From: Bacteroidota bacterium
GTDB lineage: Bacteria; Bacteroidota; Bacteroidia; Chitinophagales; Chitinophagaceae
Reading direction: 5' to 3'
NCBI GenBank assembly: GCA_023422565.1
Contig: JAFAGR010000077.1
Location: forward strand, 1-64,000
Length of the DNA: 64,000 bases
The stretch's first letter is position 1. Each line of letters begins with the position of its first letter. Shown here in pieces: positions 37,362-46,955 of the stretch. Both the position numbers and the translations under genes were made by a program. The notes beneath the pieces were generated by a model. The model was not told where the DNA came from. It made no database searches and worked only from the letters and a program-made list of their open reading frames with translations.

Positions 37362-38771
37362 TCAATCAAATATCTTCCCGGCATTTAAAATATTGTTAGG
37401 ATCGAATACTTTTTTTATACCGCGCATCAGCCCGATCGTTGCCTCATCAAACATGATGCTCATGAAAGGCTTTTGAATAAGGCCGATGCCATGTTCGCCG
37501 CTTATTGTTCCGCCCAAACTTTTAACAAGCTGAAATAAGGCGGTGATCACCGGCTTCACAACGGGGTTGTCGAAGCTATTTTCGTGCCCGGGGTACTTTA
37601 TGCGAATGTGAAGGTTACCATCACCGGCATGCCCGTAACAAACCACTTCAAAACCATGTTGCTGTGCGAGGGATTTCACTCCCCTGATCAATGCAGGCAA
37701 CACAGCCCTTGGCACCACCGTGTCTTCTTCTATCGAATAGCCATCCATCTTAACGGCCTCGGCTACACGACGGCGCAGTTTCCATAACTCACTTTTCTGA
37801 ACTGCATCATCAGCAAAGAAAATTTCGCCGCAATTATAATTTTCAAGCAGTTTTGCAATGCTTTCCATTTCACTCATCAGCATTTGCACATCATTACCAT
37901 CGGTTTCAATAATAAGATGGGCTTCGGTTTCAGGCGTTACCGTTACCACGGTGCTTTCCACATATCTCTCCACAATTTTCAGCGCATTTATCTCCATCAA
38001 CTCAATGGCACTTGGTGAAAATCCCGCGCGAAAGATAGCGCTCACTGCAGCACCTGCGTCTTCAAGCTTATTAAAAGGCACGAGCATCAGGAGATCATGC
38101 TTTGGCAACGGTATCAGTTTTAACACGATCTGTGTTACAATTCCCAGTGTTCCTTCGCTGCCCACCACAAGTTGCGTAAGATTATAGCCGGTTGAATTTT
38201 TCAGCACATTGGCGCCCGTCCAAATTACAGAGCCGTTTGCAAGTACCATTTGCAGGTTCAGCACATAATCTTTCACCACACCATACTTTACCGCTTTTGG
38301 CCCGCCGCTATTCGTGGCCACATTTCCGCCGATAAAGCAACTACCACGGCTGCTTGGGTCCGGCGGATAGAACAAGCCTTTTTCTTTAACGGCATCCTGC
38401 AATACTTCGGTGATCACGCCCGGCTCCACGGTTGCCTGCAAATTATCTTCATCGATTTTGAGAATAGAATTCATCCTGTCAAGCGAAAGCACAACGCCCC
38501 CACGGTTTGGGAGAGCACCTCCCATCAGGCCTGTTCCTCCGCCTCGTGGTGTTACGGGGATATGATGATCATTACAAATTTTCAATACGCCGCTCACCTC
38601 TTCGGTTGTCCGCGGGCGAAGTACTATTTGAGGAAGAAAAGAAAGATGTTCGGTTTCGTCTCTGCCATACCGTGAGCAACTTTCTTCATCTATAATGGCA
38701 AACTCCCCACCCACTACAGCAGAGAATTGCTTATGCAGGTCTGAAGCATTTTCTAACAAGGTTTCCGGCAT
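37362..38771 (-). CDS. FAD-binding oxidoreductase, GlcD / D-lactate dehydrogenase type
   Basis: A 469-residue flavoenzyme oxidising a 2-hydroxyacid such as glycolate or D-lactate. The N-terminal FAD-binding_4 domain has P-R-G-G-G-T-G-L-M-G-G and P-D-P-S-S-R-G-S-C-F-I-G-G-N-V-A-T-N-S-G-G. The C-terminal FAD-oxidase domain has H-A-G-D-G-N-L-H and S-G-E-H-G-I-G. Substrate not assignable. It lies 18 bp after the second PorP/SprF gene. Confidence 0.88.
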   Translation of the reverse strand: MPETLLENASDLHKQFSAVVGGEFAIIDEESCSRYGRDETEHLSFLPQIVLRPRTTEEVSGVLKICNDHHIPVTPRGGGTGLMGGALPNRGGVVLSLDRMNSILKIDEDNLQATVEPGVITEVLQDAVKEKGLFYPPDPSSRGSCFIGGNVATNSGGPKAVKYGVVKDYVLNLQMVLANGSVIWTGANVLKNSTGYNLTQLVVGSEGTLGIVTQIVLKLIPLPKHDLLMLVPFNKLEDAGAAVSAIFRAGFSPSAIELMEINALKIVERYVESTVVTVTPETEAHLIIETDGNDVQMLMSEMESIAKLLENYNCGEIFFADDAVQKSELWKLRRRVAEAVKMDGYSIEEDTVVPRAVLPALIRGVKSLAQQHGFEVVCYGHAGDGNLHIRIKYPGHENSFDNPVVKPVITALFQLVKSLGGTISGEHGIGLIQKPFMSIMFDEATIGLMRGIKKVFDPNNILNAGKIFD

Positions 38772-38789
38772 GGTAAAAATGGCGTCGGG

Positions 38790-39803
38790 TTAAAATGAAG
38801 GGCACATGGTTTGCCTTACCGCACCTTCGCTGTAAAAACCTTTCTTCACGATGCTCACTTCAAGGGCACCGCGTGAACGGTTAAAATTTTTCAACTGCGA
38901 AGTGGTAGCATCATAGCTAAAAATAAAACGAAGATTGCTTACTTCAAAACCCGCTGTGGGAATGAACGCATCTTTATACCTGTAATATACGCCGCCGATA
39001 AATTGCATTTCGCCCGCATCCTTTAAATTGAAACTTCCATTAAGCCCAACAACCATCTCACTTGCCTTTGCATGATTGGTATAATAAAGATTCGGATTGA
39101 TGATCAGGTTCGGACTTACCTTTAAAAGTGCATTTACAAAGCCGATGTGCCGCATGGGAATAGTACCATCATTGGTTTCATCGGCAAAAAAAGTTTCCCG
39201 TGGTTTGTTTACATGGTGAACCGAATAGCCTGCATTTATATAAACATCTTCCGTAGGGAAATAAGCGTAATTCATCCCCACCTGCATATCGAAATAACTC
39301 ACACTTGTATTGTTGAACACCACGGCTGTCGGTAAGGTATTATCGAAAAAGCGGCCGTCAAACTGATCAGGGAATTTTAATGAGGTGAGATCGATTCGTT
39401 TATTTGCCCACCCCAGGTTAAATCCCGCACTTAATAAACTGCTGTTACCAAGCATCTGGTGATAGGCCAGCGAACCGTACACTTTTGTAGACCGCAGAGA
39501 GCCGCTTCCGGCCACGTCGCTCAACACCACTGCACCGAGGCCGAGCCATCCGTTTTCAAACCTGTCGCGAAATACCTGTGCATCTCCAAACAAACTCATT
39601 GTTTTATAGGGCTGCTGCATGATCGAACTATACTGGTTACGGTAATTGCCGCCGATACGGTAATCTGCGTCGGGAATAAACCCGGTGTTCGCGGGGTTAG
39701 TGGTAAGCGGCGATTGATAGAATTGCGAAAAATGGAGATCCTGCGCGGCCACGGGAACCGTGAAGAATATTAACAAGACCGATATAATGCCACTGTACCT
39801 CAT
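38790..39803 (-). CDS. PorP/SprF family outer-membrane protein, copy 2
   Basis: A 337-residue paralogue of the protein at 26659-27690, with a signal peptide (ending P-V-A-A-Q-D) and the same H-F-S-Q-F-Y-Q-S-P-L-T-T-N-P-A start of the mature part. Its ATG overlaps the stop of the large PKD gene upstream by 4 bp (ATGA), implying translational coupling and near-equal output. This strengthens the idea that PKD protein and PorP/SprF work as a pair. Confidence 0.88.
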   Translation of the reverse strand: MRYSGIISVLLIFFTVPVAAQDLHFSQFYQSPLTTNPANTGFIPDADYRIGGNYRNQYSSIMQQPYKTMSLFGDAQVFRDRFENGWLGLGAVVLSDVAGSGSLRSTKVYGSLAYHQMLGNSSLLSAGFNLGWANKRIDLTSLKFPDQFDGRFFDNTLPTAVVFNNTSVSYFDMQVGMNYAYFPTEDVYINAGYSVHHVNKPRETFFADETNDGTIPMRHIGFVNALLKVSPNLIINPNLYYTNHAKASEMVVGLNGSFNLKDAGEMQFIGGVYYRYKDAFIPTAGFEVSNLRFIFSYDATTSQLKNFNRSRGALEVSIVKKGFYSEGAVRQTMCPSF

Positions 39804-42800
39804 CGCAATAAACTTATGTCACCGGTTTTCCGGAGTTTCTGCCCGTCTGAAAATTGTACATCTAACGTGTACGCATAAACGTCCATTGGCTGCAACTTTC
39901 CTTTAAACGTACCGTCCCAGCCCAACTTTGGTGAGGTGGAGCTAAAGACCACCTGGCCGAAACGGTTATAAATTTTCCAATCCATTTTCGCAATACCAAA
40001 ACCTTTTACCGTAACCACCGCATTCTCACCAAATTTACCCGGAGTGAACGCATTGGGCACATCAAGGAGCGGAACAATTATTACCTGCACGCGCTCGTAC
40101 GTAGTATCAGTGCATCCTGCAGCGTTGAAAGCCACAAGTTGCACATCAAATGAACCGGTAGTAATGTATTGATGAGATGGCGCCACTGCATCCGAAATTT
40201 CTCCATCCCCAAAATTCCACTCATATCTCACCGCATTAACTGAGCCATTTCCAAAAACTACGGGAGTATTTTCCTGTGGCGGGTTCGGCCCCCAGGATGA
40301 AATGACCGCTGTAGGCTTTTCGTAAACCGTTATGGTGAAGTAGGCTGAGGTATCCACCCTGTTGCATGTAGACGTATCGTAGGCGATCAAACGCACACGG
40401 TAAGTGCCCGGATTCTGATACACGTGAACGGGTTCGAAATCGGTGGAGGTTGCTCCATCGCCAAACTCCCACAACCAGTCCGTACCGGCAAGGCTCAGGT
40501 TTGTAAAGGTTGCATTGTAAGGCGCGCATCCAATGGCAGGCGTGGAGAACATCGCTTTCACCGTGGGGTTGAGGCTCACTCTTTGGGTGTCAGACACGGG
40601 CGTATTACAGAAAGTGGTGTCTATTACGGTAAGCGTGACAAAATAAGTACCGGGCGCGGCATAGGTATGCCTGCGCGGCGGGTTGAAATTAGCCGTATCA
40701 GGAGGAGAACCATCGCCATAATCCCACACAAAAACGCGGTTACCGAATGAGCCGAAATTTGCGGAGGAAGTATTGTTGAATTGCATCGTGAGGCTTTCAC
40801 ACGGCAGAACTTTATTGAACGTAAAATCAGGTGTTGCGGTTTTTTCGCCCACCGTGATAAGCACGTAAGTGGAATCGCGGATGTTGCAGGTGGTGCTGTC
40901 TTCCGAGATCAGCTTTACATTATATACTCCGGTGTTTTGAAATATATGCTCCGTGAAAAATGTAGAGGTGGTATCAAAGGTGCCATCGTCAAAATCCCAG
41001 TAAAACTTAATTCCCTGCTGAAGCGTGTCGGCAAACTTAACTTTCAGGGGAACGCAGCCGCGCGTATCGCCGATCACTGCATCAATTGAAGTTTGAAGGC
41101 TGCTGCCAACCCCGGCGTAGTTGATCTCAATTTTCAGGGCAACCTGGTTGCAGGCGGAACTCCCGTTCGATCCTGCCCAAACACCCGGCGTGGTGGGAAA
41201 GGGCACATCTCCGCCACAGTTTGCACAAATAGCCTGGTAGATCACCCCGTTTTCATCGAAGCGGCTAGTGCCTCCATCCACATGGTCGCCCAATCCCCTG
41301 AACTGTCCAAAGTTTGAACCGAACAACTGGCTCGTTGCATCACGGGCCATCACAAAAAAATAAAAATCCTGGCCGTCGGGAGGCGAAATTCCCGAGAGCT
41401 GATTTTTCAACACCATGCCCGCCGTATTACCGTTGTTATATCCCTGCGAATTATTGATGCCTCCACCCCAACCGGACACGTACACGTTTTCACAACGGTC
41501 TACCAGAAAAGCTACGGGAGAAATGTTGGGCACGGCAGAGTTGGTTCCAAAAACAGTGCTGTAAACCGGTGCAGAAAGGTCGGGCGAAAGCTTTGTGATA
41601 AATTGCTTTGAACCCGGGTTTGAAAAAGTTGCATTGATAACGGGCCAGGCACCGGTGGTCGTGCCCATTATGTAGGGAAATCCGTATTTGTCAAATTTCA
41701 ATCCGTAAACGAGGTCGATGCCGCTGGTGCCGGCAAAGGTTGTCATAAGCACTGTTCCGAGGTCTGCACTGAGGCGGGTTACAAATCCATCGGCCACACC
41801 ACCTGCATAAGCCGGCTGCCAGGCTCCTGCGCCCGTGCCGGGGATACCTGTGCTCGTTGAAGCGCCACCTACATAAATTTCGTTGTTCACCGGGTTTACG
41901 CCGGCCACAAAACAGGCATCCGTACCGGTCCCTCCGAAAAAAGAACTGTACAGCAGGTCGGTCATACCGGCATCAAACTTAAGAATCACACCATCTTGCA
42001 GGCCGCCCCCGAAGGTTCGCTGCAAGGCAGCGGAAGTAGAAAAAAAGTTCGCCGATTGGGTACAGGAAACAAGGATAATATTATCGGAAGGGTCAAGTAT
42101 CACCTCGCTTCTTGCATCGTCGCCATAGTTTCTGCGCAGCAGATCCGAGCCCTGCGGACTGCTGTATTTTGGCCGGATGTTCACACCATCATCTTCCGAA
42201 CCACCTACCCTTGCCGAGCCGATCAAAGCTGTTCCCCTTGAATTGAATTTTGTGACAATAATATCATACTTGCCAAGCGGCCCACGGGAAATCGTTGCCG
42301 GGTAATTTGCGGAAGTGCTTCTTCCTGCCACAATAAGGTTATCATCTGCATCGGCAATCAGGCTGTGAGGCTGTTCATTTCCACTTCCTCCGAGGTAGGT
42401 GGCATACAACCGGGTTGACCCATTTGAAGAGAATTTGAAAATGGCAATGTCGTAACCCATCAGATTAAACTCCGAAATACCGCCGCCATAGTTAACCTGG
42501 TATGCGCCCGGAGAAACGGGAAAGCCACCTGCGCCATCGCCGAATACCACGCCCGCCGAATAGAAAGTTCCACCTGCGCCCGGGGTTGCGGCATAGCCCC
42601 AGTTATCAGACGAACTGCCCGTGAAGGTTGAAAAAATGATGTAAGGGTCGATCACAAGAACTGAAGCCGGATCATAACCTTTCAAATTAAAGGTTACTAT
42701 ATTATTTTTTACACGGTAGTTACACTCAACTTCTTTTTTGCCTCCGGCGCTTGATTGATAGGAATAAGGATACAATTCGCGAACAGTACCCAGCGGGGTT

Positions 42801-43363
42801 TTAACCAATAGTTCTTTGTTTACGACAGACAGTTGCGCACCATCATACTGAAGGGCGATCACGCCCGGGTTACCGCCCGGGTGTACAATAAAATCGTACT
42901 TCAACTTGCCGCCTTCGCTGTAATACCTAAGGTCGATATTCGGATAAACATTCTTGTAGGTAACCGCAGCAAATAACTTCACTCCTGATCGCCACTTGCT
43001 CTCATCGTTTCCGATATAGTAGTTGTTGTAGGTAGGAAATTCTTTCTCCCCGATGTGCTGAGGAGTTTGTGAGGCGCCAAGAAGCTTCACCTTATAAGCG
43101 AAAGAATTAAACTCAAATGGTTCATCGGCAATTGCAGAGGATTTTCCATGGCCATGGGCAAATTCACTAAGGCGCCTTACATCGGCCGTGTCATAAAGCA
43201 AAACCGTAAAACCTGCATCTTCGAGAAAGAAACTTCCTGTTTTAAAATCACCTTTATAATTCACCTTCTCATGCCACTGGCCCCTGTTTTCCACAAACTC
43301 CATTTGCGCCTGCGCGCATGTAAACAGAAAGGAAAAATAAATAAAGAATAAAAACTTCCTCAT
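39800..43363 (-). CDS. Large PKD protein with beta-propeller-like N-domain and T9SS type B sorting domain
   Basis: A 1187-residue predicted surface protein. The signal peptide (1-20, ending A-Q-A-Q) is followed by an E-N-R-G-Q-W-H start (DUF7948-like, about 22-220) and an SBBP-type repeat region (about 245-715) with T-Y-L-G-G, S-S-F-F-G-G and T-T-F-A-G-T units that probably form a beta-propeller. Then come four PKD units (W-D-F-D-D-G, W-D-Y-G-D-G, W-E-F-G-D-G, W-N-F-G-D-G) and a C-terminal gliding-type sorting domain (N-A-F-T-P-G, Y-N-R-F-G, W-D-G-T-F-K-G). Coupled to the PorP/SprF gene downstream. Confidence 0.9.
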   Translation of the reverse strand: MRKFLFFIYFSFLFTCAQAQMEFVENRGQWHEKVNYKGDFKTGSFFLEDAGFTVLLYDTADVRRLSEFAHGHGKSSAIADEPFEFNSFAYKVKLLGASQTPQHIGEKEFPTYNNYYIGNDESKWRSGVKLFAAVTYKNVYPNIDLRYYSEGGKLKYDFIVHPGGNPGVIALQYDGAQLSVVNKELLVKTPLGTVRELYPYSYQSSAGGKKEVECNYRVKNNIVTFNLKGYDPASVLVIDPYIIFSTFTGSSSDNWGYAATPGAGGTFYSAGVVFGDGAGGFPVSPGAYQVNYGGGISEFNLMGYDIAIFKFSSNGSTRLYATYLGGSGNEQPHSLIADADDNLIVAGRSTSANYPATISRGPLGKYDIIVTKFNSRGTALIGSARVGGSEDDGVNIRPKYSSPQGSDLLRRNYGDDARSEVILDPSDNIILVSCTQSANFFSTSAALQRTFGGGLQDGVILKFDAGMTDLLYSSFFGGTGTDACFVAGVNPVNNEIYVGGASTSTGIPGTGAGAWQPAYAGGVADGFVTRLSADLGTVLMTTFAGTSGIDLVYGLKFDKYGFPYIMGTTTGAWPVINATFSNPGSKQFITKLSPDLSAPVYSTVFGTNSAVPNISPVAFLVDRCENVYVSGWGGGINNSQGYNNGNTAGMVLKNQLSGISPPDGQDFYFFVMARDATSQLFGSNFGQFRGLGDHVDGGTSRFDENGVIYQAICANCGGDVPFPTTPGVWAGSNGSSACNQVALKIEINYAGVGSSLQTSIDAVIGDTRGCVPLKVKFADTLQQGIKFYWDFDDGTFDTTSTFFTEHIFQNTGVYNVKLISEDSTTCNIRDSTYVLITVGEKTATPDFTFNKVLPCESLTMQFNNTSSANFGSFGNRVFVWDYGDGSPPDTANFNPPRRHTYAAPGTYFVTLTVIDTTFCNTPVSDTQRVSLNPTVKAMFSTPAIGCAPYNATFTNLSLAGTDWLWEFGDGATSTDFEPVHVYQNPGTYRVRLIAYDTSTCNRVDTSAYFTITVYEKPTAVISSWGPNPPQENTPVVFGNGSVNAVRYEWNFGDGEISDAVAPSHQYITTGSFDVQLVAFNAAGCTDTTYERVQVIIVPLLDVPNAFTPGKFGENAVVTVKGFGIAKMDWKIYNRFGQVVFSSTSPKLGWDGTFKGKLQPMDVYAYTLDVQFSDGQKLRKTGDISLLR

Positions 43364-43475
43364 TCCGGCTGCGTGGTTAACGGTAATTAATAAAACAATT
43401 TACTCATTATAACGGGATAAATTCTTATGCAGAACGCGTCTTGCACAAGGTTTAATTTAGCTTTAACGATTAAGG

Positions 43476-45599
43476 TCAGGATATCTTGCTCCAGGCAGTT
43501 TTTCCTTTGTGGGCGCGGAGATGATTTTTTATGGGCAAATGTGCTGCCAATTCAAGCGAGGGGTCGTCAGATAATATATTTTCCACCTCCGTTCTCGCTG
43601 CATCAAGCATTTCTTTGTCATTTACAATACTGGCCAGTTTAAATTCCAGCAGGCCGCTTTGTTTAGTGCCTTCTATGTCTCCCGGTCCGCGGATCTCCAG
43701 GTCTTTCTCCGCAATTTTAAATCCGTCGTTTGTTTCCACCATTATTTTTAATCTTTCCATTGCATCACGGGAAACCTTCGGCCCCGTTAGTAAAATGCAA
43801 TAACTCTGATCTGCACCCCGGCCAACCCTTCCGCGTAACTGGTGAAGCTGGGAAAGCCCGAATTTTTCCGCGCTCTCAATTACCATCACACTTGCATTCG
43901 GTACGTTTACACCCACTTCAATTACCGTAGTGCTTACCATTATTTGAGTGTCGTGCGTAACAAATCGCTGCATATTTGTTTCTTTCTGCTCCGCGGTTTG
44001 GCGGCCATGAACCATGGATATCCAGAATTGTGGTTCCGGGAAAAAAGATTTCACCTCTTCGTAACCTTTCATCAGGTTTTCATAATCCAGTTTACTGCTT
44101 TCTTCAATGAGAGGATAAATCACATAGGCCTGCCTTCCCTTGCCGATCTGTTCACGGATAAAATCCATTACGCCCGGCCGCGCGCTTTCCTTTTTATGAA
44201 TTGTCTGAACCGCTTTCCGGCCCGGAGGCAATTCATCAATCACACTGTAATCGAGATCGCCATAGGCAGTGAGGGCTAGTGTTCTGGGGATAGGTGTTGC
44301 CGTCATAACCAGCACATGTGGCGGAAGTGAGTTCTTGTTCCATAAGCGTGCACGTTGTGCGACACCAAATTTGTGCTGCTCGTCGATCACGGCAAATCCG
44401 AGATTCTTAAAAACAACCTTTTCCTCTATAACCGCATGCGTGCCTACAAGAATTTGAACGGATTGATCCGCGCATCCTGCAAGAATCTCCCTGCGCTGTT
44501 TTGCAGCCGTAGAGCCCGTGAGCAGGCGAACTTCAACCGGCATGTCCTTTAATAATTCATTCAGGCTGTTGAAGTGTTGCTGGGCCAGAATTTCAGTTGG
44601 CGCCATCAATACACTTTGAAAACCGTTATCTGCCGCTATGAGCATGCAAAGAAGCGCCACTATGGTTTTGCCGCTTCCCACATCTCCCTGCAGCAATCGG
44701 TTCATTTGCTTTCCTGTGCCCGTATCATTCCTTACTTCTTTCACCACGCGTTTCTGCGCCGCCGTTAGTGTGAAGGGAAGATGATGATTGTAAAAATCAT
44801 TGAAGAACGTTCCCACTTTGTCAAAAACCCAGCCTTTACTGAAACGATGACGGTCAATTTTCACCAGGTTGATACGGAGTTGCGCAAAGAAGAGTTCTTC
44901 AAATTTCAGGCGCCTGACTGCAAGATTGAAATGCTTTAAAGTTGTTGGAAAGTGGATTTGCTTCAAAGCCTCAAAGCGCCCCATCAGCCGGTACTTATCT
45001 ATCAGATGTGGAGGAAGGTTTTCGGGAAGATCGGCAGGAGAAATCCGAAGGAAAAGATCTTCAGTGAAAGAGGCCATGATCTTTCCCGTAATGCCGCGCG
45101 CCTTAAGCTTTTCGGTGGAAAAATATACCGGTTCGAGATGCTCCTTTTCTACAACGCTGTTGGGCTTCAGTTGCTCAATTTCGGGATGCGCCATTTGCGG
45201 CCTTCCCAAAAAAAAGCCGGGCTTTCCGAATACACGGTAGTTTTGGCCCCGGTACAATATCTTCTCTATGTAAGAAATCCCTTTGAACCAAACCAGTTCA
45301 ATAACTCCCGAATCATCGCGCAATTGCGCCACAAGCCGCCGCGATTGCTTTACGCCCAAAATTTCGGCATGAATAAGTTTCCCGGTTAACTGCGCGTATT
45401 CGTTAGCGTTAGTTAGGGAAGATATTTTATCAACCCGTGTACGATCAAGGTGGCGTAGCGGATAATGTTCAAGCAGATCACGGAAGGTATGGATGCCGAG
45501 CTCCTTTCGCAGCAGGTCGCCCCGGAGCGTGGAAACACCTTTCAGGTACTCAACGGGAGTTTGTAGTATGTGGTTAACCGGTTGAATAATGCAATGAAT
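43476..45599 (-). CDS. recG: ATP-dependent DNA helicase RecG, non-standard start
   Basis: Branch-migration helicase in recombination repair. The frame is open from an ATT codon at 45599 and gives about 707 residues, the normal RecG length. It holds the N-terminal wedge region (T-P-V-E-Y-L-K-G-V, L-L-R-K-E-L-G-I), Walker A G-D-V-G-S-G-K-T, the D-E-Q-H box, and the C-terminal R-G-R-V-G-R-G motif. The in-frame stop TAA lies directly before the ATT. No ATG, GTG or TTG occurs before TTG at 45359, and a start there would delete 80 residues of wedge domain. An ATT start or a sequencing error near the 5' end are the options. Confidence 0.85.
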   Translation of the reverse strand: MHCIIQPVNHILQTPVEYLKGVSTLRGDLLRKELGIHTFRDLLEHYPLRHLDRTRVDKISSLTNANEYAQLTGKLIHAEILGVKQSRRLVAQLRDDSGVIELVWFKGISYIEKILYRGQNYRVFGKPGFFLGRPQMAHPEIEQLKPNSVVEKEHLEPVYFSTEKLKARGITGKIMASFTEDLFLRISPADLPENLPPHLIDKYRLMGRFEALKQIHFPTTLKHFNLAVRRLKFEELFFAQLRINLVKIDRHRFSKGWVFDKVGTFFNDFYNHHLPFTLTAAQKRVVKEVRNDTGTGKQMNRLLQGDVGSGKTIVALLCMLIAADNGFQSVLMAPTEILAQQHFNSLNELLKDMPVEVRLLTGSTAAKQRREILAGCADQSVQILVGTHAVIEEKVVFKNLGFAVIDEQHKFGVAQRARLWNKNSLPPHVLVMTATPIPRTLALTAYGDLDYSVIDELPPGRKAVQTIHKKESARPGVMDFIREQIGKGRQAYVIYPLIEESSKLDYENLMKGYEEVKSFFPEPQFWISMVHGRQTAEQKETNMQRFVTHDTQIMVSTTVIEVGVNVPNASVMVIESAEKFGLSQLHQLRGRVGRGADQSYCILLTGPKVSRDAMERLKIMVETNDGFKIAEKDLEIRGPGDIEGTKQSGLLEFKLASIVNDKEMLDAARTEVENILSDDPSLELAAHLPIKNHLRAHKGKTAWSKIS

Positions 45600-45653
45600 T
45601 TACTTCGAAGTTCTTCAACTGATCGCAGGATCTTGTTACCGCAAAAGTGGAAT

Positions 45654-46877
45654 TTATTTGTTGCGCCCGTTAGGATTTTTCCTGTAGTTGCGAAATTTAC
45701 TGCGCCCTTTCGAAGCGGAATGTTGCTGAAGCTGCGGAACTTCCCCTAATTCAGCTGGAACCGTACCCCGCGGCACTTCGCGGCCAATAAGCTTTTCAAT
45801 TGAAAGCAACTTGCGCTGGTCTTTTAAATTCACCAGCGTATAAGCGCTTCCGTCTGCCGCAGCGCGTGCAGTACGCCCAATGCGGTGAACATAGTCTTCA
45901 CCATCATGTGGCACGTCGAAATTTATTACAAGATCTATATTATCAATATCAATACCACGGCTGAGAATATCGGTTGCAACGAGGACGGGCAAACGCCCGC
46001 TTTTATAATGCATAAGCACCTCCTCTCTTTTATCCTGCTCAAGGTCGCTGTGAATTTCATCAGCTTTTATTCCCTTACGTTTTATATCGCGGGTGAGTTG
46101 TTTCACGCTCAGCTTACTGCTGCAAAAAATAAGCACGGAGCGAAACTCCTTTTCTTTAAGCAGGTGGAGTATCAACGGGATCTTTTGTGCATCATACACC
46201 AGGTAAGCCTGCTGCACGATCTTTTCATTCGGCTTGCTGATGGAAATGTTTATCTCCGCGGGATTCACGAGTATTTTCCTGGCCAGTTCACGGATCTTCC
46301 CGGGCATGGTTGCAGAAAACAAAAGATTCTGACGCTTTTTAGGGAGATGGTTAATAATAAACATTATGTCATCAAAAAATCCCATATCCAGCATCCGGTC
46401 TGCTTCGTCCAGCACCAGATATTTTAATCCGTCGAGCTTTACATAGCCCATCTTCAGGTGAGCCATCATTTTGCCCGGAGTACAAACCACAATGTCGGCC
46501 CCCATGCTCAATGCCTTCTTCTCCTGCACGAATGCATTTCCGTCTCCCCCGCCATACACGGCTATGGAACTGATGTTGGTGAAATAAGAAAGCCCTTCGA
46601 GATGTTGTGCGATCTGGATGGCAAGCTCACGGGTGGGAACGATCACCAGTGCCGAAATACTGTTGCCCGAGGGCGGAGGCGCTTGTAATAAATGATGGAT
46701 CAGGGGTAACAGGAAGGCGGCCGTTTTGCCGGTACCGGTTTGCGCAGAGGCTATAATATCCCTCCCTTCAAGTACCAGGGGAATTACCTGTTCCTGCACA
46801 GGCGTGGCTTCGCGATAATTTGAGGCTTCGATCCCTTCGGCAAGGCGCGGATCAAAATTAAATTCTGTGAATTGCAA
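45654..46877 (-). CDS. DEAD-box RNA helicase
   Basis: ATP-dependent RNA remodelling in ribosome assembly or mRNA turnover. It has 407 residues starting at a TTG; an in-frame TAG lies just upstream, so no longer start exists other than ATT. Q motif (A-T-P-V-Q), Walker A A-Q-T-G-T-G-K-T, D-E-A-D, S-A-T and the H-R-I-G-R-T-A-R helicase end are all present. A short basic C-terminal tail (S-K-G-R-S-K-F-R-N-Y-R-K-N) follows. Divergent from cvfB. Confidence 0.93.
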   Translation of the reverse strand: MQFTEFNFDPRLAEGIEASNYREATPVQEQVIPLVLEGRDIIASAQTGTGKTAAFLLPLIHHLLQAPPPSGNSISALVIVPTRELAIQIAQHLEGLSYFTNISSIAVYGGGDGNAFVQEKKALSMGADIVVCTPGKMMAHLKMGYVKLDGLKYLVLDEADRMLDMGFFDDIMFIINHLPKKRQNLLFSATMPGKIRELARKILVNPAEINISISKPNEKIVQQAYLVYDAQKIPLILHLLKEKEFRSVLIFCSSKLSVKQLTRDIKRKGIKADEIHSDLEQDKREEVLMHYKSGRLPVLVATDILSRGIDIDNIDLVINFDVPHDGEDYVHRIGRTARAAADGSAYTLVNLKDQRKLLSIEKLIGREVPRGTVPAELGEVPQLQQHSASKGRSKFRNYRKNPNGRNK

Positions 46878-46897
46878 AATGCGCTAAAAAATTTATG

Positions 46898-46905
46898 CAA
46901 AGATA
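46898..46905 (-). promoter_or_regulatory. -7 box for the DEAD-box helicase gene
   Basis: TATCTTTG on the minus strand fits TAnnTTTG, 20 nt before the TTG start at 46877. A TTTG lies upstream but only 15 bp away, so the -33 element is doubtful. Confidence 0.4.
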
Positions 46906-46955
46906 CGTTGTATGCCGCTCCAAAAGCGTTCGCCCGGATGGATTACCTTTATGCC

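Noticed and set aside
45360..45599. Treating recG as starting at TTG 45359
   Set aside because: This would remove 80 residues of recognisable wedge-domain sequence that are in the same open frame.
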